From positions 1 through 64,000 of the forward strand of contig CAJUJM010000061.1 in NCBI GenBank assembly GCA_910586755.1: a DNA stretch of 64,000 nt. Reading direction: 5' to 3'. This DNA comes from an uncultured Lachnospiraceae bacterium (lineage in GTDB: Bacteria > Bacillota > Clostridia > Lachnospirales > Lachnospiraceae). Under the pieces are notes generated by a model. The model worked only from the letters and a program-made list of their open reading frames with translations. It was not told the origin of the DNA and made no database searches. Position numbers and translations under genes: made by a program. Below, piece after piece: positions 36,040-44,290 of this stretch; within the stretch, counting starts at the first letter, position 1; each line of letters begins with the position of its first letter.

Positions 36040-37134
36040 TCAAAAGAGGAGCCAGATTTCTCCGGCTCCTCCAAGTATGTGTCCGCAAACACATACCCCA
36101 ATTGCTATTAATAATATACTACAATAACAAAGAATATGCAATAGATCAGATTGCATTTTTAATATTGTCATCCGTGAAAACAAATCCGGATGAATCGTGA
36201 TTGCTGCTACGTTAGCGCTAACCTGCCCTTCATATTCTTTGGTTGCTTTTTCAAATTCTCTTATAAATCCTCTGATTTCAGTTTTTGATACCTTCAACAA
36301 TTTCAAATAATAGCATATCAGAATGATATAATCCCCTATGGTCTTAAAGTTTATGTATGGCAATCCCATTTCTAACACCAGGCACTGCTTCATTGGTCTT
36401 GAAGGATCCATTTTTTTTAAACGTGTATCATAAACAACATCATTATGCGCGATGGCATTTCTTAGATCTTTTAATGCGTATACATATTTATAAACCAACG
36501 TACAATCGGTATCACTAGATAAATTTAAGCCAATGTTTCTCGAAATTTTTCTTCTGACAGCTTGTGTTAAGCAGGATAGAAGATATCCAAAATCTCCCAT
36601 TGTTAAAATTTCAAAGACTGCCCAGATTGGAACCTCACTGTAATTTACGGTATTATAAAAATGTGTGATTTTCGGATTCTCTTTTCGGTATGCTGCTGCA
36701 ATAGAGTTTTGAATAGAACCCTGTAAATTCAATTTATTGTTCTGAAATTTTTTCTTAATATCTTCCGTGGTTCCTGCCGGGGTATTTTTGTAACTGCTAA
36801 CAGCTTTATCGTACATATCATAAATACTGTTGGAATCAATCTCCTCCATAATAGTATTAAGGGCAATATTTTTAAGAGCAGTTTCAATAAACATCATTCT
36901 ACCGTATAATAATGATTTTAATTTTGTATCATATTGAATTGTAGCATTAATTTCATTATATGAGGTAAATGGAATTCTTCGATTGGATGAAACAAAAAAA
37001 CGATATCCTTTATATCCGTGAAAATATCCTGCGTTAATTAATTGTTGTTTTTGTGAACTGCCTGAAATAGCAATCCCATTATTCCGAAGATGTCTCATAA
37101 GTGCATCTGTAGATTTATAATTTGAATTTGACAT
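36040..37134 (-). CDS. Abi-like (Abi_2/AbiD-F type) HEPN protein
   Basis: Abortive-infection family protein. N-terminal helix-turn-helix-like region MRHLRNNGIAISGSSQKQQLINAGYFHGYKGYRF is diagnostic of this family. IQYDTKLKSLLYGRMMFIETALKN follows, and the HEPN catalytic motif is Arg-Asn-Ala-Ile-Ala-His in LKDLRNAIAHNDVVYD. The likely action is RNA cleavage that stops phage growth. The ATG 37134 is preferred to a GTG six codons earlier, since the protein then begins MSNSNYKSTDALM. The last 35 residues are hydrophobic and their codons run through a terminator stem, so the C-terminus may be a read-through extension. Confidence 0.85.
   Translation of the reverse strand: MSNSNYKSTDALMRHLRNNGIAISGSSQKQQLINAGYFHGYKGYRFFVSSNRRIPFTSYNEINATIQYDTKLKSLLYGRMMFIETALKNIALNTIMEEIDSNSIYDMYDKAVSSYKNTPAGTTEDIKKKFQNNKLNLQGSIQNSIAAAYRKENPKITHFYNTVNYSEVPIWAVFEILTMGDFGYLLSCLTQAVRRKISRNIGLNLSSDTDCTLVYKYVYALKDLRNAIAHNDVVYDTRLKKMDPSRPMKQCLVLEMGLPYINFKTIGDYIILICYYLKLLKVSKTEIRGFIREFEKATKEYEGQVSANVAAITIHPDLFSRMTILKMQSDLLHILCYCSILLIAIGVCVCGHILGGAGEIWLLF
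36042..36071 (-). terminator. Rho-independent terminator inside the abi gene end
   Basis: GAGGAGCC and GGCTCCTC (8 perfect pairs, 10-base loop) are followed on the minus strand by TTTTG. The stem encodes the last residues of the Abi protein. A second hairpin (GTATGTG with CACATAC) lies just before it. Confidence 0.8.
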
Positions 37135-37374
37135 AAGAAGGTTTTCCCTCACTATTCAACAACTTTCTGACATTATCATAAGCCTACCTTTTGACATAAT
37201 TCAATTATAATATAAGGATGCCTGTTTCACAATACCTGTTATTGAGAGAAACCGCATTTGATTTCTGATTTATAAAACATTTTAAATCAAACTGAAAATA
37301 TTGCAGAGCAGACAGGCACAAAAAACATCTAATGATTATATCTTAATATAGATCATAGAAACAGAAAGTGTGTG

Positions 37375-37569
37375 ATGGCTCTGCAGAAACCTACATATTA
37401 TCTTTGGCAAACAGATTATGCGTCATTAAAAGCCTTGGAAACAGATAAAGAGAAATATACAAAAATCGGTTTTCGGGTTGTAACATTTGCGGACGGGCAG
37501 GCTGATAAAAATATACATCATGGAATAAAAGCACTAATTAGAAACCACATAAAAGAAATCAATCCGTAA
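37375..37569 (+). CDS. Small conserved protein of serine-recombinase elements
   Basis: A 64-residue protein, MALQKPTYYLWQTDY, ending GIKALIRNHIKEINP. The pattern of a YLW motif, a GFRVVTF strand and an IHxGIKALIRNH helix recurs in small proteins next to serine recombinases as I know them, but no function is established to my knowledge. It lies 95 bases upstream of the recombinase in the same direction and could be an accessory or excision factor. The ATG 37375 is adjacent to a GTG at 37372. Confidence 0.65.
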   Translation: MALQKPTYYLWQTDYASLKALETDKEKYTKIGFRVVTFADGQADKNIHHGIKALIRNHIKEINP

Positions 37570-37664
37570 TTTTTCCAGGGCGGGATTTTTCTCCTGCTCT
37601 TGCTTTTTTAGTTAACGAATTATGGGATGTTTATGAAAATGATTATTTTATAAAGGACGAGAAT

Positions 37665-39614
37665 ATGAATGCAGGTTATGTACGTCTCTCCAGAGATGAT
37701 GACAAACGAAATTATGTTTCCATAGAAAATCAAAAGTTAATCATTAACCAATATGCAGCTGATCATGGTGTAGTAATTGATCAATGGTATGAAGATGACG
37801 GGGTGTCAGGCTATATTTTTGATCGACCGGGATTTCAACAGATGATGGCAGATCTGGAACAGGATGTTGATACGGTTTATGTGAAAGATTTTTCCAGATT
37901 AGGCAGGCATAATGCGAAAGTTCTTTTACTTTTGGATGAATTTCAGGAACGGGGAAAACATCTTATTGTAATTGATGATAATTATGACTCTATGGATTCC
38001 AGCGATGACACCATCGGAATTAAAACATGGTTTAATGAGCGTTATGTAAAAGATACCAGCAAGAAAATCAAACGAGCTATCGGAGCCAGACAAAAAGAAG
38101 GTACTCTTATGACAAAACCACCTTTTGGATATTGTCGGGATACGAAAGATAAAAGTATCATTAAAATCGTTCCCAAAGAAGCTGGCTTTGTAAAAATGGT
38201 TTATGAGCTTTACATTTCTGGATCAGGATATCGTAAAATTGCAAATTATATGACCAGCCAGGGAATTCCCACCCCATCTATGATGCAGCGGGAAAGAGAA
38301 ATTGAAGAAGGCCGTATCAGCCAAAAAAGGGTTGCAACCATTTGGTCTGATGGCATGGTTAAGGAATTATTGGATAACGATTTTTATATTGGAACTTTTC
38401 GTTTGAAAAAACGTGCCAGAAATACAGTGCATGGAAAAGATAAACGTGTTCCCAAAGAAGAACAGTGTATTTTTGAAGATCATCATCCGCCTATCATTGA
38501 TAAAGCCACCTTTTCTCTTGTACAGGAATTAAAAGAAAAGCGTAATCGTACTAATTACCGTGGCAGCAAGGGCCAATGGATCGGTTCAGAAATTCCGAAT
38601 CCTTTTGGAAGCTGTTTGTTCTGTAAAGATTGTGGAAGCCGTCTTACACCGATTAAGCGCCAAACCTCCAGCAGGGAAAGAAAATATTATATTTGTACCA
38701 CCTATAATACAAAAGGCAAGCGTTATTGTAAAAAAGCACATCTGATTGAGGAAGATGATTTGATGGAGGATGTACTGAACTATATTAAGATATGTGGAGA
38801 AGCACTTTGTGAAGGGATTTCCATGTATGATATGAGGGATTTTGAAGCGGAAAAGAAAACGCTGGCAGAAAAGCGGCTGGAAATTGAGGAAGAAATTCAA
38901 AGTCGAAAAAAGCAGTTAAAGATACTTTTCACACAAAAAATAAAGGATTTATCCATAACATCTGAAAATGAAGATTTGATCAATGAAACCTATGATTCTA
39001 TGCAAAAGGATTTGTTAGTACAGATTCATAGTCTGGAGATGCAGGAAAAAGGACTTAATGAAACTACCGTAGAAACGCCAGATATAAAAGATAAATTTAA
39101 AAATGCTTTGGATGTGCTTGATAAAATTATTGCAGATAGAACTCTTGACCGAAGAGACATTGAATTATTGGTTGAGAGAATTGATGTAGACAAAGAAGGT
39201 ATGCCGGAAATCACTTTGAAATATGGGTTATCCCCTCTAATCAATTATAGTCTTGCTGATGAGATGAACCGATGGGAGAATACAGTAATTGTTATTGTGA
39301 TGAAATTAATTTTAGAGGATAAGCGAGGTTATACTTCGGCAAAATATTTATCCGAACAAATCACAGAATTGGGATTTAAGAAGGCCAAACAAAGTATTCT
39401 GCCTTACATCAATCTGATGAAAGAACTTAGGATTCTTGAAGATACCGATAATCCATTGAAACCTTATAAGATTGTAAAATCAAAAGAAGAAATCGCGTTG
39501 CTTATACAACGATATCAACCGGATTTACCAGTTCAAATGACTGCTGGACAGTTATCGGAAAAATATTTACATTGTACCAATAAGGGCAGGCGGTATGCCG
39601 CAGATGGTCTTTGA
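37665..39614 (+). CDS. Large serine recombinase of the minimal element
   Basis: Integrase/excisionase of the resolvase superfamily, 649 residues. The catalytic domain begins YVRLSRDD with nucleophile Ser9 and has VKDFSRLGRH. The recombinase domain follows (PPFGYCRDTKDK, GIPTPSM). A zinc-ribbon carries CKDCGSRL and CTTYNTKGKRYCKK. Coiled coil lies at about 400-480, and an extra C-terminal winged-helix-like domain (TSAKYLSEQITELGFKKAKQSILPYI) at about 545-600. The 3' end crosses the right attachment site: the last seven codons and the stop belong to the host gene in another frame. On the excised circle the frame would instead continue for 34 different codons to the TAG at 36020-36022. Confidence 0.93.
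   Translation: MNAGYVRLSRDDDKRNYVSIENQKLIINQYAADHGVVIDQWYEDDGVSGYIFDRPGFQQMMADLEQDVDTVYVKDFSRLGRHNAKVLLLLDEFQERGKHLIVIDDNYDSMDSSDDTIGIKTWFNERYVKDTSKKIKRAIGARQKEGTLMTKPPFGYCRDTKDKSIIKIVPKEAGFVKMVYELYISGSGYRKIANYMTSQGIPTPSMMQREREIEEGRISQKRVATIWSDGMVKELLDNDFYIGTFRLKKRARNTVHGKDKRVPKEEQCIFEDHHPPIIDKATFSLVQELKEKRNRTNYRGSKGQWIGSEIPNPFGSCLFCKDCGSRLTPIKRQTSSRERKYYICTTYNTKGKRYCKKAHLIEEDDLMEDVLNYIKICGEALCEGISMYDMRDFEAEKKTLAEKRLEIEEEIQSRKKQLKILFTQKIKDLSITSENEDLINETYDSMQKDLLVQIHSLEMQEKGLNETTVETPDIKDKFKNALDVLDKIIADRTLDRRDIELLVERIDVDKEGMPEITLKYGLSPLINYSLADEMNRWENTVIVIVMKLILEDKRGYTSAKYLSEQITELGFKKAKQSILPYINLMKELRILEDTDNPLKPYKIVKSKEEIALLIQRYQPDLPVQMTAGQLSEKYLHCTNKGRRYAADGL
39583..39590. repeat. Right direct repeat of the minimal element (att core)
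   Basis: AGGGCAGG, matching 35910-35917. It lies within the last codons of the recombinase. Confidence 0.85.
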
Positions 39615-40158
39615 ATTCATATTAAAAAAGCATAACCTGGATCCTGCCGCCGACCTTTCCATTGATCAGAGCATCAGCTTCGGCCTTACCGCCGCCGCAT
39701 TTCCCTCCAGCGGGGCCAGCTATACAGTAGAATTTGAACCTTTTGCCACAGCTCTGGAAAAAGAGGGAAACGGCTATGTAGTAGCTTCCCTGGGTACGGA
39801 GTCCGGCTACGTTCCCTATACAGCCTACAGCGCCAAAAAAAGCTATATTGAAAAGAATCCTCAAATCATCCAGGCCTTTACCAACGCCACCCAGCGGGGG
39901 CTTGATTATGTAAACTCTCATTCTGCGGAAGAGATCGCCAAGGTCATAAAACCTCAGTTTCCAGATACGGATTTAGACAGCTTAACCGTCATCGTAGGCC
40001 GCTACAAGGATCAGGACACCTGGAAAGGCGATACAATCTTTGAGGAATCCAGTTTTGATCTTCTGCAAAATATCCTGGAAGAAGCCGGTGAACTTCCCAA
40101 GCGGGTTCCCTATGAGGATTTGGTAACTACAGAATTCTCGAAAAAGGCGCTTCCTTAA
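39583..40158 (+). pseudogene. 3' part of split substrate-binding lipoprotein gene
   Basis: C-terminal half of the SsuA/NMT1-like binding protein, in frame from the repeat: RAGGMPQMVFEFILKKHNLDP, then the ligand-domain segments TVEFEPFATALEKEG, YVPYTAYSAKKSYIEKNP and IIQAFTNATQRGLDYV. It ends at 40158. It lacks signal peptide and the first lobe, so alone it is non-functional. Precise excision of the insert would restore the full gene, so the disruption is potentially reversible. Confidence 0.9.
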
Positions 40159-40221
40159 ACAAAAATTAATCCGGCAAACTGCGTCACTGGCACTTTTTAC
40201 CGGATACTTTACAGCACAACA

Positions 40222-40283
40222 GGCTGCTGCAGGATAAAACCTCTGGCCTCTCCGGCTCCGCCCTATCTCATCCTACAGCAGCC
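40222..40283. terminator. Long inverted repeat after the binding-protein gene
   Basis: GGCTGCTG-AGGAT pairs with ATCCT-CAGCAGCC across a long loop. A second stem (ATCCGG with CCGGAT) precedes it at about 40170-40205. Between converging genes these probably act as a terminator, though T-runs are weak. Confidence 0.5.
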
Positions 40284-40308
40284 CCATTTTCAACTGTTGC
40301 GCGCTTCT

Positions 40309-41187
40309 TTATGGAACCAGATATACCTTTTTGGTTTTTCTTCCATAGATAAGCGCCTCTTCATGAGTATCAAAATAAATATCTACAATGTTTCCCTTTA
40401 TACTCTTTCCCGTGTCCTCTGCCAAATAAACGATTCCGTCTATCTCAATTTTACTCCCCAGGGGGATCACTTCCGGATCGACTGCAACCGTATAGGAGGA
40501 TCTGGGAACTGTTTCCATTTTTGTAAGCTTCGTGGCCTTGTACCCGCAGCATTGGCTGCAGCTGCAATAACCGGTCACTTCAAATTCTCCTAAAAATCCT
40601 TCTTTTTCTTCCTCCTCTTTTTCAATGCGATATACGCTAAGCTCCTGTCTGCCAAAAGCCACAGCCTCTTCATAGCTGGAAAAATATACTCTTAACTCTT
40701 CATTCGCATCGCTGGGTACCAGCTCCTCTACGCAATAAATCGTATCGCCTATCCTCAGCTGATCTCCAATCTGGAATTTAGATAGATCTGCGGCAATTGT
40801 CCTTCCCGCCTCAGGAATATCTCCCGAGTATGTACGTCTGCCGCCGCAATATGCTGCCACCTCCATCGTCCCCATATATTCTTCTTCCAGTTTTTCCATA
40901 TCCGGAAGTTCGCTCTGAGCCGACAGAATTTTAAGTTCCTGCATCTCTTCTCCGTCCGGCTCCCGCTGTCCTTCTTCCACCAATACGGCTGGCCTGGGGC
41001 CATCGGTAGATGCAGCGCTTTGCCGGATAAACATTATCGACAATAAAAGTCCCCCAAAAATCCCCACTGTCCATATTGCCAATCCTGTCAAATGTGATTT
41101 ACCGGCAGAATTTTTATTTCGTTTCCTGGCAGCCCGGCGAAGGATCTCCTCCGCTCGCTCTTCTGGAGTTTTGTTCTTTCTCATCAT
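40309..41187 (-). CDS. Membrane-anchored protein with two 3D-type domains
   Basis: A 292-residue protein: cytoplasmic basic N-terminus, one transmembrane helix at about 33-53, then an extracellular part. The C-terminal domain (residues about 205-290) is a 3D domain: VTGYCSCSQCCGY, VAVDPEVIPLGSKIEIDG, AEDTGKSIKGNIVDIYFD, with the three Asp typical of the lytic-transglycosylase-like fold. A second copy at about 108-190 (VAAYCGGRRTYSG, IAADLSKFQIGDQLRIGD, LRVYFSSYEEAVAFGRQ) follows the same order but lacks most acidic residues. It probably acts on or binds peptidoglycan. The SD AAGGGGGAG precedes the ATG. Confidence 0.85.
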   Translation of the reverse strand: MMRKNKTPEERAEEILRRAARKRNKNSAGKSHLTGLAIWTVGIFGGLLLSIMFIRQSAASTDGPRPAVLVEEGQREPDGEEMQELKILSAQSELPDMEKLEEEYMGTMEVAAYCGGRRTYSGDIPEAGRTIAADLSKFQIGDQLRIGDTIYCVEELVPSDANEELRVYFSSYEEAVAFGRQELSVYRIEKEEEEKEGFLGEFEVTGYCSCSQCCGYKATKLTKMETVPRSSYTVAVDPEVIPLGSKIEIDGIVYLAEDTGKSIKGNIVDIYFDTHEEALIYGRKTKKVYLVP

Positions 41188-41290
41188 TATTTGGCTCCCC
41201 CTTAAACCAGTTACTTTTATTATAGCAAATACCCCCCGTTGAAAACAATACCTTTATGACAAATTTTGTAGGATTTTACATAAGATCATC

Positions 41291-41330
41291 AAAAAAGCAG
41301 GACAACCTTTTTATCTGCTGTCCTGCTTTT
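41291..41330 (-). terminator. Rho-independent terminator of M24 peptidase gene
   Basis: AGCAGGACA (41296-41304) pairs with TGTCCTGCT (41319-41327); on the minus strand a T-run follows. Confidence 0.88.
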
Positions 41331-41343
41331 AGCCCAAATCTCT

Positions 41344-42441
41344 TTAAATTATAATCAACTCTTTGGTTGCTTTGGTAAAATTCTCAAATCCGCTTTCTGT
41401 TACCACACCCATGTCCTCAATCCGGACTCCGAATTCATGAGGCAGGTAAATTCCTGGTTCCACGGTCATTACCACTCCCGGCCTGAGAAGTTCTTCTTCT
41501 ACTTCGTTAAACCGGGGATTTTCATGTCCGTCCAGACCAATGCTATGCCCCAGACCGTGGTCAAAGCATCCCTCATACCCGGCTTGATGGATATAATCCC
41601 TGGCAATCTTGTCAACCTCTTTTCCTTTCATACCAGGACGAATCCCTGAAAGAGCTTTCTCCTGGGCATCCAGCACAATCTGGTAAATCTCCTTTTGTTT
41701 AGAGGAAAGGTTTCCGAATCCAAAGGTTCTGGTCATATCGGAACGGTAGCCATTGATGATCGCGCCGAAATCTATCATCAGCAAATCCCCTTTTTCGATA
41801 ACCTTATCCCCAAAACCTCCGTGGGGCAACGAGGTTTTCTCCCCGGAAGATGAGATATAACCGATGTCAAAGCCTTCTGATCCCTGGCGAATCATATATG
41901 TTCCCAGTGCCATCCGGATATCGGACTCCTTCATGCCTGCTCTTGCCACATTTAGTATATGCTCATAGGCCCTGTCCGAAATTTCCTGGGCCTGGCGCAG
42001 ATAAGACAGTTCTTCCTCATCCTTTATTTTCCGGCATTCTTTCACCAGCCTGTCCCCGCAGGTTTCCTCGTCCAGCCTGGCCTTTCCAATGACAGCCTCA
42101 AGCTTTTTGTGGCGCAGATAAGACAGTACTCCGGTCTCAAACCCCAGCCTGCCAATGTTCCAGTCTTTTACTATCTGGCCAATACCGTCATCTACGTTTT
42201 TGCACAGCTTTACATCACAGCCTTTTACTCCTGATATGGCCATCTGATAGTACCGGAAATCTACCAGCAGAACCGCCTTTTCTTCTGTCACGATCAGGCT
42301 TCCCTGCCACACATCCGCTCTTGTTAAATAATGGCGGTTGCTTCTGTCCTCTATCAGCAACCCGTCTGCCTGGCTTTCTCTTAATGCCTGCTGAATTTTT
42401 TCTATTCGATTCTGTGTTTTCTTATCTTCTGCCTTTTCCAT
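41344..42441 (-). CDS. M24B Xaa-Pro aminopeptidase-like metallopeptidase
   Basis: Cytoplasmic aminopeptidase removing an N-terminal residue before proline. The 365-residue protein has a creatinase-like N-terminal domain (about 1-130) and a pita-bread catalytic domain. All five metal ligands are visible: Asp in MIDFGAI, Asp in SDMTRTF, His in HGLGHSIGLDGHE, Glu in TVEPGIYLP and Glu in GVRIEDMG. It is monocistronic, ending in a strong terminator. No proline-peptide transporter is adjacent. Confidence 0.93.
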   Translation of the reverse strand: MEKAEDKKTQNRIEKIQQALRESQADGLLIEDRSNRHYLTRADVWQGSLIVTEEKAVLLVDFRYYQMAISGVKGCDVKLCKNVDDGIGQIVKDWNIGRLGFETGVLSYLRHKKLEAVIGKARLDEETCGDRLVKECRKIKDEEELSYLRQAQEISDRAYEHILNVARAGMKESDIRMALGTYMIRQGSEGFDIGYISSSGEKTSLPHGGFGDKVIEKGDLLMIDFGAIINGYRSDMTRTFGFGNLSSKQKEIYQIVLDAQEKALSGIRPGMKGKEVDKIARDYIHQAGYEGCFDHGLGHSIGLDGHENPRFNEVEEELLRPGVVMTVEPGIYLPHEFGVRIEDMGVVTESGFENFTKATKELIII

Positions 42442-42461
42442 AATTTGTTCCTTTCACTAGG

Positions 42462-42537
42462 GGGAAGGCAAATGCAAAACATTCCTGAAAATGCCTTCCC
42501 ACGTATTGGCAGGTGACGCGAAGCGGCGCGTGCCGCT
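42462..42537. repeat. Two adjacent hairpins between peptidase and transporter operon
   Basis: GGGAAGGCA (42462-42470) pairs with TGCCTTCCC (42492-42500), and AGCGGC (42522-42527) with GCCGCT (42532-42537). They follow the stop of the ABC permease gene on the minus strand and may terminate that operon or stabilise its 3' end. Confidence 0.6.
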
Positions 42538-42559
42538 ACAACAAACTAGTATACTGGTT

Positions 42560-43402
42560 CTAACCTTTCACTGCTCCGGCGAAGCTTCCGCCTTTCTGGA
42601 ACCGCTCTAAAATCAGGTAAAGCACAATGATCGGGATAGTAACCAGGGTAGTGCCTGCCAGGATAACCGGCCATGGGGTAGACAGTCCTTCACTGATAGG
42701 CAACAGGGAGATGGTCACTATCAGCGTGTATTTACTCTGTTTACGCAGGTATAAAAGGGGCCAGAAAAAGTCATTCCAACGGGAAATCAGAGTTACCGCA
42801 CCCCAGGATGCCAAAGCCGGTTTGATAATCGGCACCACCACTTTGGTAAAGATACCAAAGTCGCTGCAGCCGTCTATTTTTGCCGCCTCAATCAGCTCGT
42901 CCGGCACATCGGAAATATATTGATTCATGTAGAAAATCCCGATAGCCGTAGCAATCTTTGGGATAATCAGCGACCAAAGACTGTTGACTAAATTCAGCTT
43001 TTTCATAATAATGAACAGGGGAACCGCTCCCACCTCTGCCGGTACCAGCATGGTAGCAATGATAAAATAAAACAGGAAATTCCTTCCCGGAAACCGGTAT
43101 TTGGAAAATGCAAACCCGGCCAGGGCGCAGAAAAACAGGGATGTTACCGTTCCGATGATGGTGGTAAACACGCTGTTAAACGTGTTCTGCCACACAGGGA
43201 TCAGTTGAAAAAGCCGTTTAAAATTGTCCAGGGTCGGGTTATCCACCCACAGGGAATGGAATCCGGTAAGGCTCTCTTTGGTGTCCTTAAATGCAATCAG
43301 ACACATCCACAAAATAGGGAACAAGCATACCAGTACAATGAGCCCCAGAAGGAAATGGACGGCCAGGGATGCCGCACGCCTCTTTGTTCTGTAATCCATC
43401 AC
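42560..43402 (-). CDS. Sugar-type ABC permease, MalG/UgpE-like
   Basis: Inner-membrane subunit of a CUT1-type carbohydrate importer. The 280-residue protein has six hydrophobic helices and the EAA loop for the ATPase contact (DELIEAAKIDGCSDFGIFTKVVVPIIKPAL). It overlaps the upstream permease gene by four bases. No ATPase gene lies in the operon, so a shared MsmK-type ATPase elsewhere is probable. The substrate is unknown. Confidence 0.93.
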   Translation of the reverse strand: MMDYRTKRRAASLAVHFLLGLIVLVCLFPILWMCLIAFKDTKESLTGFHSLWVDNPTLDNFKRLFQLIPVWQNTFNSVFTTIIGTVTSLFFCALAGFAFSKYRFPGRNFLFYFIIATMLVPAEVGAVPLFIIMKKLNLVNSLWSLIIPKIATAIGIFYMNQYISDVPDELIEAAKIDGCSDFGIFTKVVVPIIKPALASWGAVTLISRWNDFFWPLLYLRKQSKYTLIVTISLLPISEGLSTPWPVILAGTTLVTIPIIVLYLILERFQKGGSFAGAVKG

Positions 43403-44271
43403 GCCACCTCCCCCTGTTTCTTTCTTACCAGGAATTGACCCACGTAAACGATTGTCAGCATTACCATAATAATTACTCCTATAGCTGACGCATAGCCCAT
43501 GTTAAATACATTAAATCCTGACTCATACATGTACTGGAACAAGGATGTGTTGGACGTTCCCGGTCCTGGTAAAATATATGGTTCGTTAAATACTTTCCAC
43601 ATATCCACAGTCAGGGTAACGGAGCAGAAGAACAAAATATTGCTGATAGACGGCAAGGTAATAAACAGGAATTTCTGCCATCCGTTTGCTCCGTCCACCG
43701 TGGCCGCCTCATAGTAATCCGATGAAATATTTAAAAGGCCTGAAAGTACAATCATGGTAAACCAGGGTGTATTTCTCCAGACAATCAAAAGGATTACCGG
43801 TATCTTGGAATATTTGGTTCCGGCAAGCCATGGAACCTTGTCAAGTCCCACGGCTGCCAATACCTCGTTGATCAGTCCTACGTTTTCGTCAAACAACATT
43901 CTGAAAATAAGTCCCATGGCAATTGCCGCACAGATGTTGGGCAAAAACGTAGCGGTTTTAAAAAATGCCCTGCCCTTTAAACACTTGCTGTTAAGCAATG
44001 AAGCAATCAACACTGCCAGGAACAGAATCAGAACCAGTCCGCTTATCCAGTAGATGGCCGTATTAAGCAGGGATTCCCAAAACATATCATCGATTACCAT
44101 TTTCGAGTAATTTTCAAACCCCACAAATTCCGGCGCTCCAATTCCTCTCCACTTGGTCAGGCTGATATAAACCGTCCAGATAGTGGGGACAAGCTGAAAC
44201 ACAACAAATAAAATGAAAAACGGTAAAATGAATAAATATGGGGCGCGATATTTTTTGAAGTTTTTAAGCAT
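43399..44271 (-). CDS. Sugar-type ABC permease, MalF/UgpA-like
   Basis: First permease of the importer, 290 residues with six helices. Its EAA motif is DYYEAATVDGANGWQKFLFITLPSI. It starts MLKNFKKYRAPYLFILPFFILFVVF and lies 19 bases after the binding-protein gene. It pairs with the MalG-like permease that overlaps its stop codon. Confidence 0.93.
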   Translation of the reverse strand: MLKNFKKYRAPYLFILPFFILFVVFQLVPTIWTVYISLTKWRGIGAPEFVGFENYSKMVIDDMFWESLLNTAIYWISGLVLILFLAVLIASLLNSKCLKGRAFFKTATFLPNICAAIAMGLIFRMLFDENVGLINEVLAAVGLDKVPWLAGTKYSKIPVILLIVWRNTPWFTMIVLSGLLNISSDYYEAATVDGANGWQKFLFITLPSISNILFFCSVTLTVDMWKVFNEPYILPGPGTSNTSLFQYMYESGFNVFNMGYASAIGVIIMVMLTIVYVGQFLVRKKQGEVA

Positions 44272-44290
44272 TCCCTTCTCCTGTAATCTG

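Larger units (their letters stand above)
35910..39590. mobile_element. 3.67 kb minimal integrative element with Abi gene
   Basis: The insert lies within a substrate-binding protein gene, bounded by direct repeats AGGGCAGG at 35910-35917 and 39583-39590. It is AT-rich relative to its host gene. It encodes only an Abi-type HEPN protein, a small conserved protein and a large serine recombinase. Removing it with one repeat copy restores the host reading frame exactly, so both ends are defined. It has no transfer genes. Confidence 0.9.
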
